Positions 1 through 9,019 of a DNA stretch of 64,000 bases are shown piece after piece (within the stretch, counting starts at the first letter, position 1; the number at the start of each line of letters is the position of its first letter). The translations under genes were made by a program, and so were the position numbers. This stretch comes from Limnephilus marmoratus (taxonomy: Eukaryota; Arthropoda; Insecta; Trichoptera; Limnephilidae), in the NCBI GenBank assembly GCA_917880885.1, contig OU862927.1:18493450-18557449 (forward strand). Direction: 5' to 3'. The notes beneath the pieces were generated by a model. The model did no database searches. It saw nothing but the letters and a program-made list of their open reading frames with translations, and was not told where the DNA came from.

Positions 1-560
1 TAATAATGATCACTATTTATAATCCATAATTGGTTTGAAACTTAACTAGAAAACTAAACGGTATATGAATTGACTAATTCCGGAATATATAAACTCAAAT
101 GTAATGACTGCCCATCATTTTATATTGGAAAAACAACTCGTAATTTTGAAATCAGAATCAAAGAACATTTAAGGTGTCTTAATAATAATAATTTTTCTGA
201 GTTCGCTAACCATTTCATTGAAAATAACCATAGTTTTGAAAAAAATGCAGGGATAAATATTCTTCGTATTAACCATACAGGAAAACGCTTAGATATCTTA
301 GAAGAAATAATAAATCCCTTAAAATTAATGAATCCATTATCAACAAACAAAAAAAAATTATCTTACAGCCCAATCATGGATATGTTCCCCTACCCACCTA
401 CTCTTCATTATTGCCTAACAACGGCTCCACCCCTACCACAATCCTTAGTAATAATAGATTGTTCACTATTTTGCAACTGTCAAATCAGTATACGTTTGCC
501 CTGGGGAAGGAACGGTCGTTCCGAAACCAATCGGCTTTAAAAAAATATACAAGTGGTTCA
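1..560 (+). pseudogene. Penelope-like retroelement, 3' part with GIY-YIG endonuclease domain
   Basis: The readable frame runs from about 70 to 405 and contains GIYKLKCNDCP followed by YIGKTTR and RIKEHLRC, which is the GIY-YIG nuclease signature with the Cys pair typical of Penelope-like elements. In that family this C-terminal domain nicks DNA for target-primed reverse transcription. The reverse transcriptase part is missing (window edge or truncation). A second copy at 60.7-61.5 kb agrees over the whole domain (SGIYKLKCNDCP shared exactly). Downstream is a C-rich stretch of about 100 bases and then a hammerhead-like motif, the same order as in the 4.5 kb and 61 kb copies. No intact gene; the reading frame past about 405 is 3' UTR. 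Confidence 0.85.
495..533 (+). ncRNA. Degenerate hammerhead-like motif of Penelope 3' end
   Basis: The motif reads CTGGGGA, one extra A, a perfect 5-bp hairpin GGAAC/GTTCC with loop GGTC, then GAAAC. The hammerhead consensus is CTGANGA-helix II-GAAA; here one core A is replaced by G. Helices I and III are not convincing, so it is probably inactive. It is homologous to motifs at 4669 and 61446. Confidence 0.5.
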
Positions 561-691
561 AACAAAGTAACATTGTTTCATTTAGTATTCAAATCAATTG
601 AATAGATGATTTTTTTGATTTCCACGCAAAAACATATTCTGGAGGAAAGTTTTTCAACTAAAGTAAACAATTTACATAAACGAGGTGCACT

Positions 692-1896
692 TGCGTATGC
701 TCACTGAGAAGTTTCTGGCGAAAAACCAGAAACTTTTCTGCGCCTTTGTAGATCTTCAAAAAGCGTACGACCGAGTCGACAGGAAAAAGCTATGGAAGGT
801 GTTGTCCAAGTATGGAGTGAATGCAAATCTCATACAGGCAATTGCGTCTCTGTACGAGGGAAGCGTTGCATGTGTTAGGGTGAACGGTGATTTTACGGAG
901 TGGTTTGACATCACAAAAGGTGTCAAGCAAGGCTGCGTAATGTCACCATGGTTATTCAATCTATACATGGATAATTGTATGCAAGAATTGAAAGATGTGG
1001 GATTGGGCGCGAAATTGAATAGTCTGAAAGTATGTTGCCTGTTGTATGCTGATGATGCGGTGCTGATATCTAACACTATGGAAGATCTACAGTCTCTAGT
1101 ATCTAGGATGAACGAAGTATGTATGAAGAAAGAGTTAATGATGAATGTAAGGAAGTCTAAAGTCATGGTGTTTGAAAGAGAGAGTACGAAAACAGTGTGC
1201 GATATATTTGTGAATGATGAATACTTGGAGCAGGTGGATGAGTTTGTTTATCTGGGTAGTATGTTTACGAGAGATGGGAAGGCTGATAGAGATATCGAAA
1301 GAAGGGTAAATGCCGGTAACTCCATTAATGGAGGACTGAATGCTGTTGGCGCCAATAAAAAACTGTCAAAAAAAGCGAAGCTAGCAGTCCACAATGGAGT
1401 CCTGGTACCTACCCTGATGTATGGCAGTGAGGCATGGAACTGGCAGAGGAAGGATGAAAGTAAACTGAATGCTGTTGAAATGAGATCCCTGAGACGTATG
1501 TGTGGTAAAACCATGTATGATCGTGTTAGAAATGTGGATATCCGCAAAGAATGTAAGGCTGATGTAAGTATAATGAGCAAAATTAAGAAAGGGACCCTCA
1601 GATGGTTTGGGCACGTAGAGCGAATGAGCGAAGAAAGTAGTGTAAAAAGAATATATGATGCAAAGTGAATGGTAGAAGAAGTCGGGGACGCCCGAGGAAG
1701 ACATGGCACGATCAAGTGAATCAGATACTTGAGACGGGCCATGTCAAAAGTCAGAATAATAGAAGAGTATGTATGAGACGATGTATGAATGTGAGTGAGG
1801 CAAAGAGTGTGTGCCAAGACCGAGTTGTTTGGCGGTCCGTCCTCTCTGCCTACCCCTGCGGGGAAACGGCGTGATGGTTAGTTAGTTAGTTAGTTA
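692..1896 (+). mobile_element. 5'-truncated RTE-like non-LTR retrotransposon (RT domain and C terminus)
   Basis: The fragment encodes the C-terminal part of a LINE reverse transcriptase. Visible motifs are FVDLQKAYDRV (RT motif A), KQGCVMSPWLFNLY (motif B) and LLYADDAVL (motif C; YADD at about 1045-1056), then a thumb region and a terminal GRPRKTWHDQVNQIL block. The frame is interrupted near 1668: a copy at 11.0 kb reads through GCAAATGTG where this one has GCAAGTG-type loss of one base, giving a -1 shift into the frame ending at 1874. The 3' end is a (TTAG)n tail. The 10-bp direct repeat GAGGTGCACT lies on both sides (682-691 and 1897-1906), so the element is a complete 5'-truncated insertion by target-primed reverse transcription. 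Clade assignment (RTE/Proto-like) is by general resemblance only. Confidence 0.9.
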
Positions 1897-2097
1897 GAGG
1901 TGCACTATTTTTATTTCAGAATAGAGTTGTTTTACATATTGAGAGGATGCATTGGATTGTCTTTTTCCGAACTTTAAAAAAACTTGCATGGAATAAGTTT
2001 ACGTTTGAAACCAAGCAGCATATTACACTAAATAATACTGTATAGTGATCGACTAGAAAAATAAGGAAATTTTGTGTTTCCTCTACCGTAGATATCT

Positions 2098-2230
2098 TAT
2101 TTATTTATTTATTAATTTACGGACAACAGTCCATTAAAAACATAATAATAGCACGAATAAAAAAACAGAGATGACAGTGAAAGGAGAGCACATATAAATT
2201 AATAGCAATGACAATCATCATCATCATCAC
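2098..2230 (-). mobile_element. LINE 3' end fragment with (TAAA)n tail
   Basis: A (TTTA)n tract followed by TTAATTTACGGACAACAG resembles the reverse complement of the 3' end of the CR1/Jockey-like LINE at 51.7 kb, which also ends in a TTTATT tract followed by AACGG. Only untranslated tail is visible. Weak on its own. Confidence 0.4.
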
Positions 2231-2408
2231 TATTGGCTCTACAACCCCTGGTGGGTCTTGGCCTCCTCAAGAGTCTTCCTCCACTCATCTCGGTTTTGTG
2301 CCAGCTCTCTCCAGTTTGGAAGCTCCAAGATAGATATGTCTTTGACGACGTTGTCGCTCCATCTTAGTCTTGGCCTTCCTAGGCTCCTTTGCCCTATTGG
2401 TCTTGAGT
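2216..2408 (-). mobile_element. 5'-truncated RTE-like LINE end with (GAT)n tail and 14-bp target duplication
   Basis: On the minus strand this encodes only the last residues of a LINE ORF2: GRPRLRWSDNVVKDI, then WRELAQNRDEWRKTLEEAK, ending HQGL-stop, followed by 3' UTR and a GATGATGAT tail. The direct repeat ATAGCAATGACAAT flanks it exactly (2202-2215 and 2409-2422). The same C terminus recurs at 31.7 kb, and a relative (VGRPRLRWEDEV...ARYGL) at 20.1 kb. It is inserted in the tail of another LINE fragment. Confidence 0.9.
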
Positions 2409-2811
2409 ATAGCAATGACAATATAAAATGTAAAAAGTACATATAGAGACACTACAAGTCAAAGCATGAAGAAGCATTTAAATATTGCGTATCGACTGCC
2501 AAAAGTCATGTAGTTTTACACCAAAAAAATCAATGCTTTGACTTGCGTTGACAAGTCTCGACATTCTGGATAAGGATAATTCTGGATCTTAACTGTAACA
2601 TTCTTTTAACGGTTGATAAATAAAAATAATGTAGGTATAATGATCACTAACTAACTTACTGACCATCATGCCCTTTCCCCTCAGGGGTAGGCAGAGAGGA
2701 TGGACCGCCAAATAATACTTCGGTCTTCGTATACTCGTATCCATACATCGCCTCTTCGTCTCGTCTATCTGTTATTCTGACTCTTTTCATGACTCGACTC
2801 AAATATTTGTT

Positions 2812-3535
2812 TTTTTTTTACGTAAGCTCCACACAGGAGACCCTGAGGAAAATTATTTCCCTCAGGGCATATGTAATGAACATGTCACCTTTGGGGATGC
2901 TGTGTGGTGATTTGCTGATGCTATGTCATCTTTGGGGATGCTGTGTGGAGGGTTTTTTCAGGGAAAGGAAGGAGGGGAGAGTTCTGGGAAGGAAAAGGGT
3001 TTAAGGAAGGAAACTGGAGTTCAGTGTAAACTGGTCATCCGCCTCCAAGACCTAGACAAACCTCACCCCGTGAATCCGGGCACCCATGCTAAATCACTAA
3101 ACGTAGCGAACCACTTGGGGTGACCTATGGCCGAGGTGTTGGTTTTCTGTAGTGTTCTGTTATTTGAAGACACACTAGCAGATTCTCCAACACACTTGGA
3201 TGGAGATAACTTCTTGGAATAAATAGAATCTGATTCGTTATCTGGATTTATTTATACTTCGCGTATACAATTGGTACTGCGGTAGTCTACCTAACTAGGA
3301 GCTAGCTATAATGGTTCTGGCGAGTGTTTTCTGAAACACACCCTCTCAGCCTCTCCGATCCGCTGCCGGAGAACTTAGGCACTACGCGGCCTGCCATCTA
3401 GCGGAATCTACCGATAGATGATATCACCGCCATCTGTGTCTACAAGGCGGAAGCTTTTACGATACACCACATTTTCCAATAAAGGTTCCTGGGGCGGCGG
3501 TACCCATTCCCGCCTCCCGAATTGTATTATTGTGC
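2812..3535 (-). repeat. Family B repeat (SINE-like), minus copy split by a solo LTR
   Basis: Family B is about 400 bp long. In sense orientation it starts near GGTACCGCCGCCCCGGGAA, passes through GCCATAGGTCACCCCAAGTG and GGGTTCATGGGGTGAGG, and ends CTCCTGTGTGGAGCTWATGTAAAAAAA. This copy lies on the minus strand: A-rich end at 2812, body to 3147, then an inserted LTR, then the head at 3472-3535. Near 2880-2955 a short segment around CTTTGGGGATGCTGTGTGG is duplicated internally. No coding capacity and no clear tRNA promoter boxes; the retroposon nature is inferred from the A-rich 3' end and copy number. Confidence 0.75.
3148..3471. mobile_element. Solo LTR with 5-bp target duplication
   Basis: A 324-bp block interrupts a family B copy. 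It begins TGTAGTGTTCTG and ends GATACACCACA, giving the TG...CA termini and short inverted ends of an LTR. TTTTC is present on both sides (3143-3147 and 3472-3476) while uninterrupted family B copies have a single such site. No internal retroviral sequence remains, so it is a solo LTR left by LTR-LTR recombination. A 5-bp duplication fits several LTR superfamilies. No other copy was seen in the window. Confidence 0.8.
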
Positions 3536-3547
3536 CATTTTTGTGTG

Positions 3548-3830
3548 TAAATACCTCACAAGAGTCCCAGCTGCTCCCGTCTGGAGCCAGTAGGACTATG
3601 GCATCCCCCCAGTAAGGTGGGGAAGTACCTGGCTATTCAGATCTGGTCACCAAACACGGCTAAAGCCATTTCAAGAAACATTTAAATTCTGAATGGTGGT
3701 CTTACACGAGGACGATGCTGAGAGTATCTTCCACTCTTGAAAGTGCCGCAAATATACTATTTATTATTTTAGATTAATGAATTGTGAAATTAAACAAATT
3801 AATCAAATAAAATTCATTTGCCCACGCCTT
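3548..3830 (-). mobile_element. Family A tRNA-derived SINE, minus copy
   Basis: Family A in sense order has a tRNA-related head, a body with GCGGCACGTTCCAGAGTG, CTCTCAGTATCG and GACCACCATTCAGAATTG, then GACCAGATCTGAATARCCAGG, a pyrimidine-rich stretch, and GGAGCAGTTGGGACTCTTG before an ATGTAAAAAAA tail. This copy lacks part of the pyrimidine-rich segment (near 3605) and only a vestige of the head is left near 3815-3830. Confidence 0.75.
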
Positions 3831-4194
3831 ACCCCGCCGGCTGCCATGTCTTCCACGGGCCTACCCAACTTCCATTCGCTCCACCATTCACCATTCGCTT
3901 CCGCATCATATTATATTATCATTATACTTTGTTCATTATCCCTATATGTAGGCCCTTTAGAATAACATGGTTCCATCCATCGTGGTAACGTCATGCGACA
4001 ATGGGATCTACAATCGAATAATATATGTTTACATTATATTATTCGATGCCTGTCTCACTAGGATATACCTGTGTCGAGAGAGGCGATTTAATAGTCCTTT
4101 TTAGTGGAAGGGTTATTATTATTATGGATTTAAAGTAATGAATCATGAAAATAAAAAAAGGATTTTTAAATAATAATTATTTAAAAATCTTCAA

Positions 4195-4465
4195 TTATCT
4201 CAACCAAACGAATGTTGACAAACTTTCGTCAAACAAATGGTTGAGTATTGGAGAGTTGAGCGCAGAAATAGAAGGATTTATGCTTGCCATTCAAGACAGT
4301 CATTAATACTAAAAATTAAAGGAAGCATATAATCAAAGATACAAATCAAATTGATGATTTATGTAGAAAATGTTTGGCTTTTCCAGAAATTACAGAGCAT
4401 ATTATATCAGGATGGTCTGTATCAGCGCCGTCCGAGTATAAATTTAGGCACAATCAGGTTTTATA
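4195..4465 (+). pseudogene. R2-like LINE fragment with zinc-knuckle region
   Basis: Joined over frameshifts, the plus strand encodes SNKWLSIGELSAEIEGFM, then AIQDS, then DDLCRKCLAFPEITEHIISG and APSEYKFRHNQ. CRKC...H...(C replaced by W) fits the C-X2-C-X8-H-X4-C knuckle found between reverse transcriptase and restriction-like endonuclease in R2-type LINEs. At least two frameshifts or stops and loss of the last Cys show it is dead. Clade assignment rests on the motif and remembered family pattern. Confidence 0.6.
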
Positions 4466-4526
4466 ATTCACGAAAGTTTGGTAATTAAACATAACTTGAT
4501 TGAATGCCGTAATATAGTACCATATT

Positions 4527-4745
4527 ATGAGTACGAACTGTCCTAACTATCTCCTCCCCCCACTCTTTACTAATCGCTAGCCACGCCCCCACTCCTAACC
4601 ATAACATTTAGCTCACCCTATTGTGCTTACCCAGTGTTTCGTAAAGTCAAGTTATTATAATGTTTGCCCTGAGGAAGGAACGGTCGCTCCGAAAGTAAAT
4701 AAAATTTGTAAGTTTTTCTAACAAAGAATTATTGTTTCATCTAAA
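4527..4745 (+). mobile_element. Penelope-like element 3' UTR fragment
   Basis: The fragment has a C-rich stretch with CTCCTCCCCCCACTC and CCACGCCCCCACTCC, then TTTGCCCTGAGGAAGGAACG, matching the arrangement downstream of the GIY-YIG fragments at 0.4 kb and 61.3 kb. The coding part is absent and R2-like sequence lies upstream. Confidence 0.65.
4664..4694 (+). ncRNA. Hammerhead-like core (partial)
   Basis: CTGAGGA matches the CTGANGA core exactly. It is followed by one extra A, an imperfect hairpin GGAAC/GCTCC with loop GGTC, and GAAA. After GAAA there is no clear helix III or cleavable GTH site, so activity is unlikely. Confidence 0.5.
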
Positions 4746-5106
4746 AAAAATGATTCTCATAATTATTCAAAGGACAGTTTCCTGTAAATTCTCCAAAATG
4801 TCCCATTAAAGCTTTTATTTATACGTTTATTTGTGCAATAAATTGTCGTTGGCACGTTAAATGCATTCTATAACCGCAAGTATTGCAGTGTAATGCATCC
4901 GCTCTTTGATGTATTCACCATCGGGGACATGTGGAACTCAACGGAGCCTACATTCATTACAATAACGGATGCATTATCAGGCCGAATGTTAATTAACGTC
5001 TTTGTAATTTAGTTAACTGGTCAATTATGGCACCAAATATTGTATTGCTAACAGAGATTGTTACGATATTTTGGTGCATATTAAAAGTACCTACGTACTT
5101 AGTTAA

Positions 5107-5284
5107 AACTCAGAATTATGATCGGACAACTTCAACACCTCTTTTGTGAAGTCATTAAAAGTAATGAAAAAAATGGCTAAATAGGTTATGTTAGGTTAGG
5201 TTATGGGCTATTTTTCAATTTTTTTTCATGTCTATTAAAGACTTCTCAAAGTGGTGTTGAAATTGGATGATTCTGAGTTGTCAT
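5107..5284. mobile_element. Family F MITE with central TTAGG repeats
   Basis: Imperfect inverted arms of about 70 bp: left has CTCAGAATTAT and TTCAACACCTCTTTTGTGAAG; right has CTTCTCAAAGTGGTGTTGAA and GATTCTGAG. Between them is GTTATGTTAGGTTAGGTTATG. Copies at 12.3 kb and 36.8 kb keep the same design and the same TTAGGTTAGG centre. Confidence 0.7.
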
Positions 5285-5329
5285 GGAACAAATAAAAACA
5301 AAATTTATTTTTACATTTTAGTTCATGAG

Positions 5330-5495
5330 AAAAAAATCCCTCAGGGCCTACGTCGTATTTGGAGATTGTGAAGGGTCTTTTGACGGAAAGGAAGGAGAGG
5401 AAGATTTGGGAAAGGAAAAATGTGTGCGAGAAATCTGGGGTTCAGTGTGTCCAGGAGTAACGGAAGTATGAATCCATCCCTCCCACTGCGACCAA
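5330..5495 (-). repeat. Family B fragment (minus)
   Basis: Reverse complement of the 3' half of family B, from CCCTCAGGGCC to the pyrimidine-rich AACTCTCCTCTCC segment and a GGGAGGGATGGATTCATAC stretch. It abuts a Helitron at about 5496. Confidence 0.65.
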
Positions 5496-5496
5496 T

Positions 5497-6274
5497 TATT
5501 ATGATCTTTGATTTGTTAGATTTGTCTCCGCCCCGAATAGCAGAACACCTATTAAAACATCGGAAATATTCACGAAAAAAATATTATACATTAAATTCTT
5601 TTCCTCATACATTTTTTAAAGAACGAATTCTCGTCTTTTGAAAGAGCTGCAGCAATATTGTAATGAGCATGATATTGAATAGTGAGTGAATTCCAAAAAT
5701 TCAAAAACGTCAAATGTCAATGCGATGATTGTTATGCTTTTGTTCTTGCTGCCCATCTTTCTTATACACTAAATGTCAACAGTCGAAAATGAGACATACG
5801 GTGAACGTATGTCTGCACCCTTTCAAAGGAAAAATACAACAATTATAATAAATAAAATAATAAATAAATTTTGACCGGTCAGTGGTTGAGTGGGCGTAGC
5901 ATTTGGATCCCACCCGGGCGTCCCGCATTACAGTGTAATAGAAGGAGATTTTCAAACTTTGTTGGGTTATTCGTAACCAGGGAATGTTTGTCTTTCCTTT
6001 TAAGAAAAAAAAAAATCCCTCACACGTTTTAAGAAAATGAAACGCAATTCCCGTAAGTAAGTGGAAGAGTAAGAAAATCACAAAAAATATAAATCCGTAC
6101 ACAACTCCATCTCTGATACTGACAAAAACAAAACAGGGATACTTGCGCATCGATAATTGCTTCGTTGGATAATTTTTAACTTAAAAAAAAAAAACTTTAT
6201 TTAATTCTGCTAATAAGTTGTTAAAACAACGGTTATTGATTTTGAGGCCGTACGAAGTTCGCCGGGTCAGCTAG
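5497..6274 (+). mobile_element. Helitron family 1, non-autonomous, plus orientation
   Basis: The 3' end is TACGAAGTTCGCCGGGTCAG then CTAG (6271-6274) followed by T, as expected for a Helitron in an AT target. Internal sequence (GTTAGATTTGTCTCCGCCCC, CACTAAATGTCAACAGTCG) is the reverse complement of parts of the Helitron at 6636-7655. The 5' TC end is not clear and may be truncated by family B. A tRNA-derived SINE lies inside it. Confidence 0.75.
5869..6017 (+). mobile_element. Family C1 tRNA-derived SINE (GGTTGAGTGG type), decayed copy
   Basis: The head GTCAGTGGTTGAGTGGGCG matches a Pol III A box. The B box region is deleted or degraded here (GCGTCCCGCATTACAG). The 3' part keeps GAGATTTTCAAACTTTG and the hairpin-forming GGGTTATTCGTAACC, then an A-rich end. 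The best copy is at 55.25 kb. It lies inside the Helitron. Confidence 0.75.
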
Positions 6275-6635
6275 TGATTAATAATTAAATGCTTTAATGA
6301 TAATATAAATTATTATCCTGAAAGGTAAGAGGTTGATCGTTTTATATTAAACCTAACGTCATCGTTTCTGTCTTAGAATTTTTTGATTTGATTTCTTAAC
6401 CCTTTAAGCAATTTTTTTCGTTTTTGGTAATAAAAATCATAAAAACTATTGTATCTGCCTTACTATCATGGTGAGAAATGTGATCTTAATGGTGTTAGAA
6501 AGAAAAAAATAGCAGGCTTTACATTCAAATATAAAAGTCAACACAAAATAATTAAAATGTACACCTTTGCAAAACCAAATTTTTCGACCGAAATCTGAAA
6601 AAAATTACAAAATTTTGGGAATTTTTTATTAATAA

Positions 6636-7655
6636 CTAGCTGACCCGGCGAACTTCGTACCGCCTAAGAATCAATAACTGTTGTGTTAACTTATTAGCTG
6701 AACTAATTTCATTTTTTTAAGTTAAAATTAATACTCAAAATGAATTAAGAAATGTAATTCACGTGGCAGCAAGACATTTGCTTTATTACAGCGAATCGAA
6801 ATGATTCACGTGGCATTATTGTAATACTTTCTGTTAAAATTATTTACTGGGTGGGTTGCACTTGGGTCGATTCCCTTCATTGAAGCACCTTGTGATATCC
6901 AACATTTTTCGTTTTGTTGTCGTTAGATATCTTCCCAGTTCCACCGGGCGCACCGAGGAAAAATAAGCCACCATTTCCATCATCAACTGCCTTCATTAAC
7001 GTATCGTGCAGTTCTTTCTGTTGGGGGTACAACAGTGGTATATTCGTTCAAACTGATTGGTTCAATGCATCTTGATCATATTCACGTTCACGTACCAATT
7101 CTTGATTCAAAGCATATCGCTGACTTTTGTGACAAATTTGCAGATGTATTTGATTGACTTTACCGAATTGCAATAGGCACCCCCTGGTACCCCACGTCAC
7201 AATGCGCCTTCAATGTTTGTAAAAGAAGTGTCTGTTTTCCTGGAGTTGTGCAGACATACGTTCATCATTTGTCCCATTTACGACTGTTGACATTTAGTGT
7301 GTAAGAAAGAGAGGCAGCATTATATGTATAAGAACAAAAAAAAACAATCAGCACATTGACATTTGACGTTTTTGAATTTTTGGATTTGAAGCAAACTGCA
7401 ATATTATACCTACCTAACTATCAAAATATTCCTTCAGCTCTTTCAAAAGATGAAAATTTGTTCCATATTAAATGTATGAGGAAATGAATTATCGTCATAA
7501 TTTTTTTCTTCGTGATTTTTTGCGATGTATTAATAGTTATTATCCTATCCGGGGCGGAGACAAATCCAACAAATCAAAGATCATCAAAATCGGTTCAGCC
7601 GTTTTCGAGTTATAAATGGTGTAACTAACCCGACTCTGTTTTATATATTAAGATT
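6636..7655 (-). mobile_element. Helitron family 1 with helicase remnant, minus orientation
   Basis: On the minus strand the element starts TCTTAATATATAAAACAGAG and ends in GTACGAAGTTCGCCGGGTCAG then CTAG. It lies between A (6635) and T (7656), the AT target of Helitrons, and the flanks are contiguous in other family C copies. Length is 1,020 bp, far short of an autonomous element, but it keeps a helicase segment, so it is an internally deleted derivative. Confidence 0.9.
6900..7135 (-). pseudogene. Helitron (Pif1-type) helicase fragment
   Basis: The minus-strand translation reads RYALNQELVREREYDQDAL, then (after one in-frame stop) TNIPLLYPQQKELHDTLMKA, VDDGNGGLFFLGAPGGTGK. GAPGGTGK is the Walker A motif of Pif1-like helicases of Helitrons. 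After the Lys the sequence departs from the family. Only this N-terminal helicase segment remains; the Rep nuclease is absent. Confidence 0.85.
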
Positions 7656-8233
7656 TTACATGGAACGACAAAAATTAAGGTGATGATAAAGTTATTATAC
7701 ATTTGTATAATTAAATATGTTTTTTTTTCTTTTAGTTATCCGTATTTTTTGTTATAAAAAACGTAAGATGAGCAATTTTTTAAACTTTTTTATGTTTGCA
7801 TTCAAAATATTTGTATTTCAAAAATTATATGTTTATATCGAATTATAAAATTTGTATTTTATCACCTTTCAAAAAAGTTTTTAGTTTTTGGATACGTTCA
7901 GAAATGTTCCTTTAATTTGGATTTTATTACAAAGTAGAAATATTTTGACCTTCTGACAAAATATACCTGAAGAGCGATTACGTATCTTTAGTGGATATGG
8001 AATCGATTCCATGCATAATCGCCTGTTAAATTTGTGTGATCGTCTCTGGCTTGCAATAGCTTTTTCAACTCACTTAAAACTTTTAAAACGAAGTGCTGTA
8101 AGTATACATGATTATTTAATCATTTAATGTACGTTTAAAGTTGTGCATTTTACCATGGTATACAATTTTAAATGTACATTAAATGAATAAATAATCATGT
8201 ATACCTACTTACGGCATTTCGTGTTTAAAACTA

Positions 8234-8914
8234 CAGTGGACCCGAAGTAATTCGGCCCCAGGAAAATCCGGCGCCCACTGTAATCTGACACATCAGGATC
8301 TGAATATTATTCAGTTTTTCAAGCAAGATTACAAGAAAAGCTACTTCTGAGAGCCGTATATAAGGACCAGCATATAGAAAAAACGCTAAAAGAAATCAAC
8401 ATGAAAGATTTGGTTTTTGCTCTTTGTCAATCTTGGAATGCATTGCCCACAGAAACACAGATTACTTCGGGAGATTTGGAGATCTGGCCCCCTAGCATGG
8501 TCGATCGATATAGGTTTTATCAAAAATGTCGGTAACTTGTCATCGTACCCGAGCACGATTGCAGACGGCTAACGAACAAACAACAATTCACAACGACTAA
8601 GGGTTCCTAATTTATTTGACGTGAACTTTTATTTTTTCGTTAGCGGCGTGCAGTCGTGCTCGGGAGCGATGACAAGTTACCGACATTTTCGATAAAACCT
8701 ATATCGATCGACCATGCTAGGTACCCTGATGTATATGTAGTATGATGCGTAGTTCAATTAGATTCTTTGATTCGTAATTTGTCGGATTACAAGGTACTCT
8801 TATTCAAAAAATGTCTGGACTACATAGGGTCTTAGGCAGTACTCTATAATCCGACAAATTCGATAATCCGACATCGCCCTGCAAAACGTTTGTCGGATTA
8901 CCGCGGGTCCACTG
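8234..8914 (+). mobile_element. pogo/Tigger-like DNA transposon remnant
   Basis: Terminal inverted repeats CAGTGGACCCGAAGTAATTC and its counterpart GGATTACCGCGGGTCCACTG, each flanked by TA (8232-8233, 8915-8916), are typical of the pogo/Tigger group. A transposase segment at about 8300-8480 reads, over frameshifts, FKQDYKKKLL, then DQHIEKTLKEINMKDLVF and CQSWNALPTE, resembling the C-terminal part of the DDE domain of CENP-B/jerky-like transposases. The DNA-binding domain and catalytic triad are not present. A MITE interrupts it at 8496-8716. Confidence 0.8.
8496..8716. mobile_element. MITE with ~75-bp terminal inverted repeats
   Basis: Left arm CATGGTCGATCGATATAGG...GTCGGTAACTTGTCATCG...GAGCACGATTGCAGACGGC; the right arm is its near-exact reverse complement. 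CTAG is present on both sides (8492-8495, 8717-8720), a possible duplication, although CTAG is palindromic. Nested inside the pogo-like element. Confidence 0.8.
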
Positions 8915-9019
8915 TAGTTGAAAAAGCAATTGCAAGCCATAGACAACCACACAAATTTGATGGGCGATTACGTATGGAATCGAATCCGTATCCACAAAAG
9001 ATACAGAATCGAATGGCTA

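Larger units (their letters stand above)
6455..7990. repeat. Family C repeat split by a Helitron (6455-6635 and 7656-7990)
   Basis: The family has ATCATGGTGAGAAATGTGATC at its left, an AT-rich body with GAAAATTTTTTATTAAT...TTTTACATGGAACGAC, and CACCTTTCAAAA...TTTTTAGTTTTTGGATACG at its right. The two halves join without gap at an AT dinucleotide once 6636-7655 is removed. Other copies are at 37.76, 41.2 and 63.45 kb. No coding capacity recognised. Confidence 0.75.
7972..9015. mobile_element. Family J foldback element interrupted by a pogo-like transposon
   Basis: Inverted arms: left GCGATTACGTATCTTTAGTGG...CTTGCAATAGCTTTTTCAAC (7975-8075); right GTTGAAAAAGCAATTGCAAG...GGCGATTACGTATGGAATCG (8916-9015). 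An inner palindrome (8098-8217) pairs AAGTATACATGATTATTTAA with its complement. Part of the inner palindrome recurs at 59.95 kb. No coding sequence of its own. Confidence 0.7.

Noticed and set aside
1248..1817. 189-codon minus-strand frame
   Set aside because: Antisense shadow of the RTE-like reverse transcriptase.
5776..6150. 124-codon minus-strand frame
   Set aside because: It spans a Helitron and the antisense of a SINE; no domain.
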